Positions 1 through 10,905 are shown, numbered from the stretch's first letter. The stretch: DNA of 28,804 nt from Tubiluchus corallicola (GCA_030141605.1 JAQGDQ010000107.1:587765-616568), one strand, 5' to 3'. The notes: generated from the sequence alone by a model not told the origin. Translations and numbers: made by a program.

Positions 1-676
1 CTGGTTCACTAAAAACATATTATTGATCTTATTGACAATGTAAAGTAATTTAAACTTTTGCCAATTAGCGAAGAGTGTTGCTTAATTAACGATGAATATT
101 TTTTCAAACTTTACGGAATTGAATTGAATCTAAATTGTAATGTTATCTAGACTTGTTCCAAACGACTTGCCCTTAAAATTGCTGTGTTCAACAGCCATCG
201 CGGGTGCATAAATTTATATTCAGCGTTACTACTGATGCAAACTCAGCATGCAATAAGACAGAATGTAAGTGATGGCAAATAAATTTCGAGATGAATTTTT
301 AAATCTTTTTTTCTGAAAAATGTTTTCTGGTGCAAGAGATGATAAGTGCATTGCAAATGACAACAGTCAGTTAGTTAACCGGTTGGTCGCTCAATCTATC
401 AGTTGTCCTCTCAATAATTCAGTCTTTCAATCAGACAATCGGTCGATCAGCCAGGCAGTCAGTCAGTTAGTCATTTGGTACAGTCTAGATGAAGTAAGCA
501 CAATTTCCAATATGAAAAATTAATCTGAATATTCTCCATACGTGCAGACTAATGCATGTCAATGAATAATTAAGTAAAATCTCACACAAAAAAACAAACG
601 AAGTTACTGAACTGATGTGGCAGACGGCTTTTTGATCTAGTCCAACAACTGAAGTGTTTTCTTGTACTATCCACAG
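1..676. other. Region upstream of gene 1 exon; no coding exon seen
   Basis: No convincing coding exon was found on either strand. The stretch ends in a good plus-strand acceptor (pyrimidine-rich TTTTCTTGTACTATCCACAG ending at 676). The 320-523 reading frame has no splice or compositional support and contains runs of the CAGTCAGT type. A possible TATA/first-exon signal lies at 208-264 and is listed separately. Confidence 0.4.
208..264 (+). promoter_or_regulatory. Candidate TATA box and non-coding first exon of gene 1
   Basis: An ATAAATTTATA element at about 208-218 is followed 47 bases later by a strong donor (AGACAGAAT|GTAAGT, GT at 265-266). This could be a core promoter with a very short untranslated first exon that splices to the exon at 677. 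The only ATG between them (235) opens a hydrophilic decapeptide, so a coding role is unlikely. Alternatively the true first exon, with a signal peptide, lies left of the window. Inference only; a 5' RNA read would decide. Confidence 0.22.
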
Positions 677-1388
677 ATGATGGCTGTCGCCTGGGCTAGC
701 TACGACGACGACATCAAGTATCCTTGGACACTTGGTGAAAGACATTACATTGGACACATACCTGGCATTGCTGGCGGTTATGGCGGTGGTGGCGGCCATG
801 GTGGCGGCCATGGAGGCGGACATGGAGGCGGCCATGGTGGAGGTTTTGGTGGTGGAGGTCACGGAGGTGGCGGAGGAGGCTACGGTGGTGGCGGTGGAGG
901 TCATGGAGGTGGCGGAGGAGGCTATGGTGGTGGTGGTGGAGGTCACAGAGGTGGCGGAGGAGGCTACGGTGGTGGCGGTGGAGGTCATGGAGGTGGCGGA
1001 GGAGGCTACGGTGGTGGCGGCGGAGGTCATGGAGGTGGCGGAGGAGGTTATGGTGGTGGTGGCAGAAGCCATGGAGGAGGTGGAGGAGGTGGAGGATATG
1101 GTGGCAACCAAGGTGGTGGAGGTGGAGGCTATGGTGGCAACCAAGGTGGCGGCTATGGTGGCAGCAGCGGAGGTGGAGGCTACGGTGGCAACCAAGGTGG
1201 TGGAGGTGGAGGCTATGGTGGCAACCAAGGTGGCGGCTATGGTGGTGGCAGCAGCGGAGGTGGCGGCTATGGTGGCAGCAGCGGAGGTGGAGGCTATGGT
1301 GGCAACCAAGGTGGCGGCTATGGCGGCAGCAGTGGAGGTGGAGGCTATGGTGGCAACCAAGGTGGCGGCTATGGTGGCAGCAGTGGAG
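677..1388 (+). CDS. Gene 1 exon: Gly/His/Tyr-rich block
   Basis: The exon opens directly after an AG acceptor with ATGATG and closes at a GTACGT donor (GGAG|GTACGT, GT at 1389-1390), leaving phase 1. About 34 unique residues rich in Asp, Tyr and Trp precede near-pure Gly. That block has alternating GGYGGGGGG and GGHGGGGGG modules, then GGYGGNQGGG and GGYGGSSGGGG modules. The nucleotide repeats differ mostly at third positions, which supports selection on the protein. Opposite-strand and other-frame readings of the same DNA are shadows. Confidence 0.75.
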
Positions 1389-1667
1389 GTACGTTTGATT
1401 AAATTTTAGTCTTTGCATATTTATCAAAAGTTTTGGTAAAAGTTTGCTCAAGGTCAACTGTAATACTATTGTAAAATCAGCAATTTAATGTTGTGAAATT
1501 GTAAATTTATAATTATTTTGACTCTGTATAGCAAAATGATTTAAGTCTGTTAAAATTGTTGGTATTCCGTGCAAAGTAACACACGAAATTCTGATTCACC
1601 TGTACAAGTTTTTGCTACTACTACATGCACGCATCTCTCCCTTACCAGAGTGCTGCAAGACTCTCTG

Positions 1668-1755
<88 letters not shown>

Positions 1756-1756
1756 T

Positions 1757-1802
<46 letters not shown>

Positions 1803-4800
1803 CTCTCTCTCTTTCTCCCTCTCTCTATTTCTCTCTCTCTTCACCTCTCTCTTTTTCTTTCTGTGTCTCTTTCTCTCATCCCTCCTCTCTCTTTCTCTTT
1901 CTGTCTTTCTCCCTAATCTCTCTCTCTTTTTCTCTCTCTTTCTCTCTTCCCCCTCTCTCTCTTTCTCTCTTCCCCTTTCTCTCTCTCTTCCCCTCACTCT
2001 TTTGCTTTCTTTCTCTCTTTCTCTCTTCCCCTCCTCTCTCTTTCTATTTCGGTCTCTCTTTTTCTCTCCCCCCCCTCTCTCTCTCTCTCTTTCTCTTTCT
2101 GTCTCTCTCTCTCTCTTTCTCTCTATTCCCTCTCTCTCTTCCCCTCTCTTTTTTTGCTTTCTGTCTCTCTTTCTCTCTCCCCCTCTCTTTTTGCTATCTC
2201 TTTCTTCGTGTAGTCGTAGCAGTAAGTTGCATAGTATATCAAAATTTCGTGTAGCATTACACGGAATACCACCCGTCAAAACAGAATGCACGTTTGCCTG
2301 AAGTAGAGTAGAGTTCAGTCTTGTAGATGACACATCAGATAAAAGCAGAAATTCTCTGACTGATAAGCTTGAACTCATAGTTCACACAGCCTTACTGCTT
2401 CGTAGCAACTTTGTGCAATTGGTTTGTGCTGCCCTAATACTTATTAAATTGCTTGTGAACAAGTGGACAGACACGTACAAATATTTGCCACATAGTCAGA
2501 ACAGCCATCAATGGAAGTGAAAAACGAGGCCTTTAACATGAATAAAACTGTCAATGCCCTTTATAGTCTTAAAATAGATTATTTCTTTCTTTCAAGAGCT
2601 TTCATTGTAATTGGCCTCAGCAGTTGAAAATTACAGACAAAATGTTAGAACAGTATAAACAAGTGTGCAAGTAAAAATTAAAAGCAAAATAGTAGCTAAA
2701 GCTCAAACTTATTAATCGAATCTATGAGTTTAGTACTATTTTTCTTCTAATTTTTATTTCCACACATCTATGTACAATTTTAACATTTTGTTTGTAATTT
2801 TCAACTGATGAGGCCAATTATAGTGAAACCTACTGAAAAACAGAAATAATCGATTTTAAGACTGTAAAAGGCATTCAAAGTATTATTCATATTAAAGATG
2901 ACAAGAGCTCCCTCATACGATATGACCTTTATACCAGTATTTGAGGAATATTACAGTTAACCCTTATAGGGTCACGATTTTTTACAACCGATTTTGGTAA
3001 CCGGCAGGGGGGGGGTAAAAAGTTACTCCCACCATAATTCGTAAATTACTTTTGATAAACCGCCGGGTTTCATTAGTAAACAGCAACAGCATAATTTGTG
3101 GCTATGCTGACCACCATAGGATACATTATACCTCTGCTTAAAGACATGTGACTTACTAGTAATACGAAATTTAAATTCACTTAGTTACGTTCCCTTGTCT
3201 ATGCTGGAATAACTGTAGACAACCGAACATTGCTAGCGCGTGTGCAAAAATCATTGTTAGTTTGAATTTATTGTCTACTACTTTCTTCTTTTAGATGGAG
3301 TAATTTGAGTAACTGACATTTTGTTTTATCAGATACGTCGCCCGTATAATGTATAGACAAGCGAAGTAAACTTTCGACAATTTTAAAAAATCGACATATT
3401 GCATTTTCACTTTTATTTCGTGGTGAGACAATGCGCCTAAAATAAATAACTGAAAGTATTTTGTGCTCAAAACATATTTAGAAAGTCATAGAAAAGGTTT
3501 ACTGGGATGCGTATGGTAAAAGGGTAAAATGCAAAAACCGGTCTGGGGGTAATTTTTACCCCCCTCCCCGCGTTGACCCTATAAGGGTTAAATTTGATGC
3601 CTGAAGTGCATACAATCAAAATATTATATCCACTGAATCTGTTACGTTTCTGACATTACGTACATTACTAGCTTACAGGCATTTTCCTCTAGACAGAAGT
3701 GGGACACATTTTATAGGGCAAACCATTGTACAGCAAAGTTGTTACGAAACATGGGGGGATTATTGGGGTGGCATTTTATCAATCGCCTTTGTTAGTGTAA
3801 ATACGTTTAGCACTAAACCGACTTTGATAAAATGAAAGCACGATGATGTGAAAGTCGGGAGTAGAACTCAAACTTTTCCATTAGTCGCATTAATTTAGTT
3901 TTCTTCTCCTTTCTTTACTTCTACTTTTACTTTTAGTAACAGTCTTTGTTCCTTGCACCTTTCTTTCTTTAGTGAAGAATATCTTGTTTTAGCATTGTAA
4001 TTGATCACAAATTCATTTGCAAAAATCATGCTTGCCGGATATATCCTCTAGACCTACCAGCAATGATATATCTTAGAACTCCGAGTTTTGCATGCGTAGA
4101 GCATGGTCATCGTCACTAGATCCACTAGAATTACCATAGTTTAATGACGTCATTAGATGCACTGCATGACATCACGAACGTGATGATCAGTGCAATGTAG
4201 CCTGCTCTGGATGACGCCATTTTCAACTGCACGGTAGATGCCTTCCCAGAATGCACTCTAGATACTCAAGTGACAATTATTTGAGCTCTCTTTCTTCCGC
4301 AGGACGACGAAACTTTGGAACACAGGTTGCTTATGCACGTCAACAGACCCAAACGGCTGTCCGTCAAAGTAGCCTTGTCCAGCCTCAAGCCATCCGACTT
4401 CAGCCACAGGCTACTCAACAAATATCCCGTTCCCAGGTTTTCCAGCAGACGCAGGCCGTTCAACAGCCCCAGCAACAGACTCAGGTTGTGCAGACTTCGA
4501 GTTACACACAACCCCAGCAACGAGTTCAGCCCGTTCAACAGTCCGGTTACACTCAACCTCAAACGCAGATCCAACCCGTCCAACCGACGAATGTCGTGCA
4601 ACCCCAACGGCAGATAGGCTACACCCAACCACAACAGCCTGCCCAGTCGCTGCAACAGCAGACAACCTATTCCCAACCTCAGCAACAAACGCAGCAGCAG
4701 GCGACCTATTCCCAACCTCAGCAACAAACGCAGCAGCAGGCGACCTATTCCCAACCTCAGCAACAGGTGCAGCAACAGTCTCCCACCTACAACCAACCTC

Positions 4801-6208
4801 AACAGAACGTGCAACAACAACAATCCACCTTTTCCCAGTCTGCACAGCAGCAAAACTCATACTCACAGCCGGCAGACCAGCAGAATACTGTTGTCGGGTA
4901 CTCTCAGCCAGCTCAGCAACAACGAACAGGTACTGAAACATTCACTCTTCACTATCCTGTTAAGGTCTTCCCCACCCCATTCATGCGTAGGGTTACAAGT
5001 CGTTCGTACAGGTTTGAACGCTTTATTTTCAGCCGGTTTAGGTAAACTAGATAGTGTAATTTTGGCAAGAAAAATCTCTTTCAGGATCATCATCATCAGG
5101 AGGCTATGGGGGCCAGTCTTCTGGTGGTATCGGTAAAACACTTGCCACCATGATGCAACAGTCCCGCGGTTATGGACAACAGTCCAGTGGTGGCAGCAAC
5201 TTTTGTGGAGGTGGAGGAGGAGGTGGAGGAGGAGGTTATGGACAGTCGTCAGGTCAAGGGTGCAGTAGGGGCTCAAGTTCGGCGGGTGGGTATGGGCGTC
5301 AGTCATCAGGTGGTGGACATGGCCAGTCTTCTGGGGGTGGTTATGGAGGACAACAGTCATTTGGTAGTAGTGGTGGTGGAGGTGGGGGTTATGGTCAACA
5401 GTCTTCGGGGGGTGGTTATGGACAACAATCATCTGGTGGTGGAGGTTATGGTCAACAGTCTTCAGGGGGTGGCCATGGACAACAGTCATCAGGAGGCGGT
5501 TATGGACAACAATCATCTGGGGGTGGGGGTTATGGTCAACAATCTTCAGGAGGTGGTTATGGTCAACAGTCTTCAGGGGGTGGTTATGGTCAACAATCAT
5601 CTGGTGGTGGCTACGGACAGCAATCAGGTGGAGGTGGAGGTTATGGACAGCAATCATCTGGTGGTGGTGGAGGTTATGGACAGCAATCAGGCGGAGGTGG
5701 AGGTTATGGACAGCAATCAGGCGGAGGTGGAGGTTATGGACAGCAGTCATCAGGCGGAGGCGGAGGTTATGGACAGCAATCAGGCGGAGGTGGAGGTTAT
5801 GGACAGCAGTCATCAGGCGGAGGCGGAGGATATGGACAGCAATCAGGCGGAGGTGGAGGTTATGGACAGCAATCAGGCGGAGGTGGAGGTTATGGACAGC
5901 AGTCATCTGGTGGTGGCGGAGGTTATGGACAGCAATCATCTGGTGGTGGCGGAGGTTATGGACAGCAATCATCTGGTGGTGGGGGTGGGTATGGGCAGCA
6001 GTCATTTGGGGGTGGTGGAGGTGGTTATGGACAGTCATCTGGGGGAGGGGGATATGGACAATCTTCTGGAGGGGGACATGGTCAGCAATCCGGTGGTGGT
6101 TACGGACGACAACAATCAAGTGGTGGCTATGGAGGGAGATCAGTTGGCGGCGGGCAGCAAAACGGTTACGGTCAATCATCTGGTGGGAGTGGTGGGTATG
6201 GTCAATGA
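677..6208 (+). CDS. Gene 1: Gly/Gln-rich low-complexity protein (spliced)
   Basis: The spliced gene joins exons 677-1388, 4303-4929 and 5085-6208; both junctions are phase 1 and restore Gly codons. If ATG 677 is the start, the product is about 820 residues. It has a short unique N-terminus (MMAVAWASYDDDIKYPWTL), then Gly-His/Gly-Tyr repeats, a Gln/Pro/Tyr block, and a long GYGQQSSGGG repeat ending in a TGA stop. There is no RRM, zinc finger or other folded domain. Composition resembles both extracellular structural proteins (silk, adhesive or shell-matrix type) and prion-like FET-family tails. The AWA-S stretch looks like a signal-peptidase site, but the hydrophobic core it would need is not encoded in this exon, so a further 5' exon outside the window is possible. 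Family and function are not recognised. No exact AATAAA was seen in the 700 bases after the stop. Confidence 0.7.
1652..2202. repeat. CT/GA microsatellite
   Basis: About 550 bases are almost pure pyrimidine on the plus strand. A clean (CT)n core lies near 1661-1720, and the rest is interrupted by CTTT, CCCC and TCC variants. Long Ser/Leu or Arg/Glu readings here are translation of the repeat and not genes. Confidence 0.95.
2531..2897. repeat. 367-bp near-perfect inverted repeat (palindrome)
   Basis: The left arm (2531 to about 2712) and right arm (about 2725 to 2897) are reverse complements along almost their full length, with scattered mismatches. For example CTTTAACATGAATAAAACTG matches the complement of the end at 2875-2897, and GGCCTCAGCAGTTGAAAATT pairs with AATTTTCAACTGATGAGGCC near 2800. 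The centre has a spacer of only about a dozen bases. In the intron RNA it would fold as one long hairpin. It may be a foldback element or head-to-head insertion of a ~180-bp repeat. Confidence 0.85.
2957..3591. mobile_element. piggyBac-like MITE with TTAA target duplication
   Basis: The left end TTAACCCTTATAGGGTCA and right end TGACCCTATAAGGGTTAA are perfect 18-base inverted copies that include TTAA. TTAA duplication followed by CCC is the hallmark of the piggyBac superfamily. Just inside each end are G-rich/C-rich tracts with GGTAAAAA-type motifs (about 3007-3030 and 3545-3570), also inverted relative to each other. The ~627-base interior encodes no transposase, so it is non-autonomous. It sits in intron 1 of gene 1. 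Confidence 0.8.
4303..4929 (+). CDS. Gene 1 exon: Gln/Pro-rich block
   Basis: The acceptor ends TTCCGCAG|GA and the donor is ACAG|GTACTG (GT at 4930-4931). The exon is phase 1 at both ends and so skippable without frame change. It encodes 208 whole codons: it starts RRNFGTQVAYARQQTQ and becomes repeats of the YSQPQQQTQQQAT type. Three near-identical copies lie around 4667-4760. Gln is encoded by both CAA and CAG, so this is not a simple CAG expansion. Confidence 0.75.
5085..6208 (+). CDS. Gene 1 terminal exon: GYGQQSSGGGG repeats
   Basis: The exon opens after ATCTCTTTCAG (AG at 5083-5084) in phase 1 and stays open through the TGA at 6206-6208. A SSSSGGYGGQSSGGIG lead-in and a less repetitive KTLATMMQQ stretch precede more than twenty GYGQQ-SSGGGG modules, ending GGYGQ. 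Cys occurs only twice, near the start. The [G/S]-Y-[G/S]-Q pattern is typical of phase-separating low-complexity domains. The intron before it (4930-5084) is only 155 bases. Confidence 0.78.
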
Positions 6209-6683
6209 TAAGAATGCAACCATGAATTCACCGGGTTTTGTCTGCTCACCATCAGTAATGACAACTGGCACAACAGTGGTGTTTTGGTTTTGCACAATTC
6301 AAGATTAATATACTGACAATTTACTGGGAATTGGTTTCTGCCTACCAATCATAGTGTCTGCCGTCTCACTGCAGGTGGCGCTGGACAGGATAAATACGTT
6401 TCTCGCTTTTTGGCTATTAATACTCTTGCTAATCACAATTGGTACTGAGCTTGTGCAAGGTCCTAATGGCTGCACGCTTTGGATGCTTTTCTTTCGTCAC
6501 AGCAAAGTGTAATTGCTATCTGTGGTGCAACTTTGTCAGCCGATTCGTGTATAAGTTTCTTAGGACAACACTCAAAGGGTGTATCTCAAAGGAAACGAGA
6601 GTTCTCTTACACTTTCTTGTATAAGGATGTAGTTTAGAGTAATTTAACCCCCACTCCCCCTTTAGTAGTAAGTACTATGCTCA
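6209..6683 (+). other. Probable 3' UTR/flank of gene 1
   Basis: No further exon could be supported. The reading frame at 6439-6624 has no splice or repeat context. A possible acceptor (CTCACTGCAG at about 6374) has no phase-compatible donor upstream. No exact AATAAA was found. Confidence 0.4.
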
Positions 6684-7044
6684 TATTTCGGTTTGGCACG
6701 CAAAAACGGTGAGAGATTGGTTCGGATTTGCCGATTGTCCGAATTTTCCGATTAATACAGCCAGCGCCGTGTATTAGACTTACGGTGATGTACAGAATCG
6801 ATCGCCTAATTGACTCAGAAACGTCTAGTACGGGCCGTTGCTATGCAAAAGTATATAAAAACTGACGGCAATTGACTGTAGTTTTATACATAGAGATATA
6901 TTCGTGGCTACACTAATGTAATGATGTAAACAAACTGACGTGTCGCCCACTAGCGGTCATCTCGCGAAATAATGGACTGTGTCCGTATTATGCGGGACCT
7001 TTAGGAGACCAGATTTTGTCAGGTTCTTCCGTCAAACCGAAATA
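6684..7044. mobile_element. TA-flanked MITE (Tc1/mariner-like)
   Basis: TA followed by TTTCGGTTTG at 6684-6695 mirrors CAAACCGAAA followed by TA at 7033-7044. The inverted similarity continues imperfectly inward for about 35 bases (CGCAAAAACGGTGAGAGATT against a GAAGAACCTGACAAAATCT complement). TA duplication suits Tc1/mariner. No transposase is encoded in the ~357-base interior. Confidence 0.55.
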
Positions 7045-8052
7045 TAAGTGTATATTTTAATCATTGCACGTAAAGTAGTATTAAGAATGATTGTGTTTCG
7101 AAGCATGTTTAAATGATCTTTTGCAACCAAGGTTGTCTCTAAACATAATTCTCATCTAAGATATTTAATATGCAGAAGTTCATCATTAAAGATTTTACTA
7201 CTACTACTACTACTACTACTACAACTACTATTACTACTACAGCATAAGTATCTTCGTAATTGCATTTTAAACTTTGGCACTTTGGCACTTCTATACTTTA
7301 TAACAAGAATTGTATTCTTTTTTTTCTTTTGCTCACTGGAACAACGACTTGGTCAGTGACTGAATGCACTTGCAAAGAAAGTTCAAATGTCTTCTAGGCA
7401 AGAATATTGAAAGGGGTAAACAAGTGTGTGAACCTACACGGAGAGTTTGCATGAAATTCCTGGAGAAAAATTAGTTATCTCTTAGTTTTAGGGGTGCACG
7501 TGTGTTTATTTGTCACCAATGCATGCAGGTTTTGAATGCAGTTAAGTCTCCAATGGGTTAGAATGCTACTGAGTATTTTGTAGTTTTAAAAGGACATAGC
7601 TTATATCTATATTGCATTTGTCAGCCATTTTTTATTTTTAGGATAGATTTGTGCTTTTTGTTTTTGGATAGATATTTCAATTATGAATGTTAGTATGCCC
7701 CTGGGTTGATTAGTAAGCATTAGTTCCTTAAACTTAGCTTTCATCTTGTGTTTCTGAACTGTTCTATATTAGGTCTTTCAATGGTTCTTCTAGTGTTTGT
7801 GTGTGATTATTGAGCATGTTGCATTTCTTCGTACAGCTTAGAGCATGCGCAAAGCTTTAATTCTTTTTAGGCCAGTGGCGACATCTATTAGCTGGTTATG
7901 TTTTGGTGCAGGGAAAATGTTTTTAATCTTTAAGCTTAATCGTTATTGTGATGCAATTCTGGTAAAATATTTGTTTAAACTACCTAATGTTGCTATGGTA
8001 CAACCTATTTTTTTAATTTACTATCCGCTACTTACCGTTACCGTTAGACGAT
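7045..8052. other. Unique AT-rich intergenic DNA
   Basis: Apart from a short (TAC)n/(ACT)n tract at about 7198-7243, no structure was noticed. The 74-codon reading at 7845-8069 has AT-driven composition, no splice context and no recognisable motif. Confidence 0.4.
7198..7243. repeat. ACT microsatellite
   Basis: Repeated ACT units with a few interruptions. Confidence 0.9.
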
Positions 8053-8252
8053 CAGTTAAAATTCATTAGTTTTCACAGCTAGCGACATCTGTTGGTAAAA
8101 TTACAAGTTATTTGCAGCAAATGTTTAAGAATAGGTTAAATTCGAACAACTAGTCAAAATTCATCAGTGTTTTCATAGCTAGTGACATCTGTTGGTAAAA
8201 TTACAAGCTATTTGCTATAAATGTTTCAGAATAGGTTGAATTCGACTCGTAT
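8053..8252. repeat. 100-bp tandem duplication
   Basis: Two copies offset by exactly 100 bases share GCTAGYGACATCTGTTGGTA and the following AAATTACAAG...AATAGGTT block. They differ at roughly one base in ten, so the duplication is not very recent. Confidence 0.85.
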
Positions 8253-8289
8253 TTGAATAATTCACTAATAAAATTTTGTTTCATTTTAG

Positions 8290-8463
8290 GCTATCAGGGA
8301 TAAACAATCTTGGCTATCTGGACACTCCAACTTTTCCAAATTCTTACTAACACACAGAGCCAACACTTCAAGACAATCTAGTTCACAAGTCTCTGACTTG
8401 AACGTTCCTCTGAACAACGCCATTTCTAATGACACGGTGCTGCCACCAAGCGGGTTGAGATGA
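8290..8463 (+). other. Candidate terminal exon (phase 0)
   Basis: A pyrimidine-rich acceptor (TTTTGTTTCATTTTAG, AG at 8288-8289) is followed by 57 open codons ending in TGA at 8461-8463. The segment is richer in GC than its surroundings and reads AIRDKQSWLSGHSNF at its start, then Ser/Asn-rich. It cannot join gene 1, whose donors are all phase 1, because that frame meets an immediate stop. It may be an exon of an unseen gene or chance. Confidence 0.2.
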
Positions 8464-9450
8464 AATTTTTATTTTTTGGAGAAAAGGGCCTAATTCACCT
8501 TGAGCTTACTAATGTTGTAATAATCTTACAAGTGAGCGAAGATACCGTTGTGCAATTTGATCTTATTAACATGCTAGATGTTACAGGAATGTGAAGAAAT
8601 GATAATACCGAGAAATGGCACAAAATTTTTGTTAAAATTATTAGTATATCTTGTTCGTTTTCCTTTATTAATAATTTTCTGAAAAACTTCGAATTTACTG
8701 TCTAGTAACTTTCGATTTTTTTTACTAGTTTTCATCACCATGCAAAGATTTTATACCAAAATAATTTTAGAAATAATTACTCGTAATTAGTAGTAGGTAA
8801 TCACGAAAAGTTACTGTGATATCATCACATGTTTCGTCATATTTTACTAACTGTAAATCTAATTTAACCATTAATCAACTCACGTAACAATTGCCATCCA
8901 CAACTCACTAGTAAAAAGCATCTAGAGTTGTTTTCTCTATTTGTTTGTTTTGTATCAATACATCACTTTGTTGTAAATTGTTGTAACTAGATGGCGCTTA
9001 CATTGACTAAAACAGGCAACGTTTACGTTTGCAGATAAAAAGGAATCAAAGAAAAAGTGAATGAGATAAAACAGAAATTCATTTTTGCAATGTGCTTTAA
9101 TTTCGTCTGTACATAGTAATGCTTAACGTAAGTCAGAACAATGGTTGTAAATGTTTTAGTGCTAAGAATGTAGCAGAGCCTAGAGATACTAACAGAGTTG
9201 AAATGCACAGTTGTTAAATTGTTAAGTTTTTTTGTTCTTTTGTGCCATTAAAGTTTCCTGTAAGTATTACTGTTTTAATAAACATGTTAAGCCAGTGGAA
9301 ATTGTAAAAGATGTTTTTGCATTTTTATGGAATTCCAACAGGGTAAAATAAAAAAAAAACGGAAGAGAAGATACTAAAACGCAACTAAACAATATAAACA
9401 GCAAATAGTGGAACGAAATCCGAAACGAACAGTACAATAATGAAATTTTA
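8464..9450. other. Intergenic, no feature seen
   Basis: AT-rich DNA. A TAGATGGCGC motif occurs near 8990 and resembles the core of a CTCF-type site. Minus-strand readings at 9023-9208 and 9267-9539 are AT-driven and partly translate the edge of the adjacent satellite. Confidence 0.35.
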
Positions 9451-10905
9451 ATGAAGGAATCAAACAATAAGTGATCGAGATATAACAAAAATGAAGGATT
9501 CAAACAATAAGTGAATAAGGTAGAAGAGAAATGAAGCAATCAAACAATAACTGAATGAGACAACACAGAAATAAAGGAATCAAACAATAAGTCAACAAGA
9601 TAAAAGAGAAATGAAGGAATCAAACAATAAGTTAACAAGATAGAAGAGAAATGAAGGAATCAAACAATAAGGTAACAAGATACAAAAGAATTAAAGGAAT
9701 CAAACAATAAGTTAACAAGATACAAAGAATTAAAGAAATCAAACAATAAGTTAACAAGATAAAAAAGAATTAAAGGAATCAAACAATAAATGAATAAGAT
9801 AGAAGAGAAATAAAGGAATCAAACAACAAGTTAACAAGATACAAAGAATTAAAGAAATCAAACAATAAGTTAACAAGATAAAAAAGAATTAAAGGAATCA
9901 AACAATAAGTTAATAAGATAAAAGAGAATTAAAGGAATCAAACAATAAGTTAACAAGATAAAAGAGAATTAAAGGAATCAAACAACAAGTTAACAAGATA
10001 AAAGAGAATTAAAGGAATCAAACAATAAGTTAACAAGATAAAAGAGAATTAAAGGAATCAAACAATAAGTTAACAAGATAAAAGAGAATTAAAGGAATCA
10101 AACAACAAGTTAACAAGATAAAAGAGAATTAAAGGAATCAAACAATAAGTTAACAAGATAAAAGAGAATTAAAGGAATCAAACAATAAGTTAACAAGATA
10201 AAAGAGAATTAAAGGAATCAAACAACAAGTTAACAAGATAAAAAAGAATTAAAGGAATCAAACAATAAGTTAACAAGATAAAAGAGAAATAAAGGAATCA
10301 AACAATACGTTAACAAGATAAAAGAGAATTAAAGGAATCAAACAACAAGTTAACAAGATAAAAAAGAATTAAAGGAATCAAACAATAAGTTAACAAGATA
10401 AAAGAGAAATAAAGGAATCAAACAATACGTTAACAAGATAAAAGAGAATTAAAGGAATCAAACAACAAGTTAACAAGATAAAAAAGAATTAAAGGAATCA
10501 AACAATAAGTTAACAAGATAAAAGAGAAATAAAGGAATCAAACAATACGTTAACAAGATAAAAGAGAATTAAAGGAATCAAACAACAAGTTAACAAGATA
10601 AAAAAGAATTAAAGGAATCAAACAATAAGTTAACAAGATAAAAGAGAAATAAAGGAATCAAACAATAAGTTAACAAGATAAAAGAGAATTAAAGGAATCA
10701 AACAACAAGTTAACAAGATAAAAAAGAATTAAAGGAATCAAACAATAAGTTAACAAGATAAAAGAGAAATAAAGGAATCAAACAATACGTTAACAAGATA
10801 AAAGAGAATTAAAGGAATCAAACAACAAGTTAACAAGATAAAAAAGAATTAAAGGAATCAAACAATAAGTTAACAAGATAAAAGAGAATTAAAGGAATCA
10901 AACAA
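9451..10905. repeat. 40-bp satellite with 120-bp higher-order period
   Basis: About 36 tandem copies of a 40-base unit (AAAGGAATCAAACAATAAGT followed by TAACAAGATAAAAGAGAATT). Left-edge copies (9451-9600) are diverged; the middle and right are nearly identical. From about 9960 the variants recur every third unit. From about 10240 the order is fixed: ATAAGT/GAGAAAT, ATACGT/GAGAATT, ACAAGT/AAAAGAATT. The array stops abruptly at 10905. Confidence 0.95.

Larger units (their letters stand above)
1389..4302 (+). other. Intron 1 of gene 1
   Basis: A 2,914-base intron runs from GTACGT to a strong pyrimidine tract ending TTTCTTCCGCAG. It carries the CT microsatellite, the long palindrome and the TTAA-flanked MITE listed separately. 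The remaining 3592-4302 is unique AT-rich DNA with a perfect TGACGTCA (about 4145) and no other structure noticed. Confidence 0.7.

Noticed and set aside
485-1457. Ala/Thr/Ser-rich and His-rich minus-strand frames and a Val/Ala/Met/Glu-rich plus frame
   Set aside because: Shadows of the Gly-rich exon; the plus frame from 677 has matching splice sites and third-position variation.
1569-2378. Long Ser/Leu and Arg/Glu/Lys reading frames on both strands
   Set aside because: Translation of the CT/GA microsatellite; no splice or unique sequence supports a protein.
4266-6308. Alternative frames over the Gln- and Gly-rich exons, including a His/Leu-rich 438-codon minus frame
   Set aside because: Shadows of gene 1 exons; they lack splice support and run across the real introns.
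7845-8069. 74-codon plus-strand frame
   Set aside because: AT-driven hydrophobic composition, no splice context and no recognisable motif.
9451-10905. CRISPR-like array
   Set aside because: Units are head-to-tail without unique spacers, in a eukaryotic context; this is a satellite.
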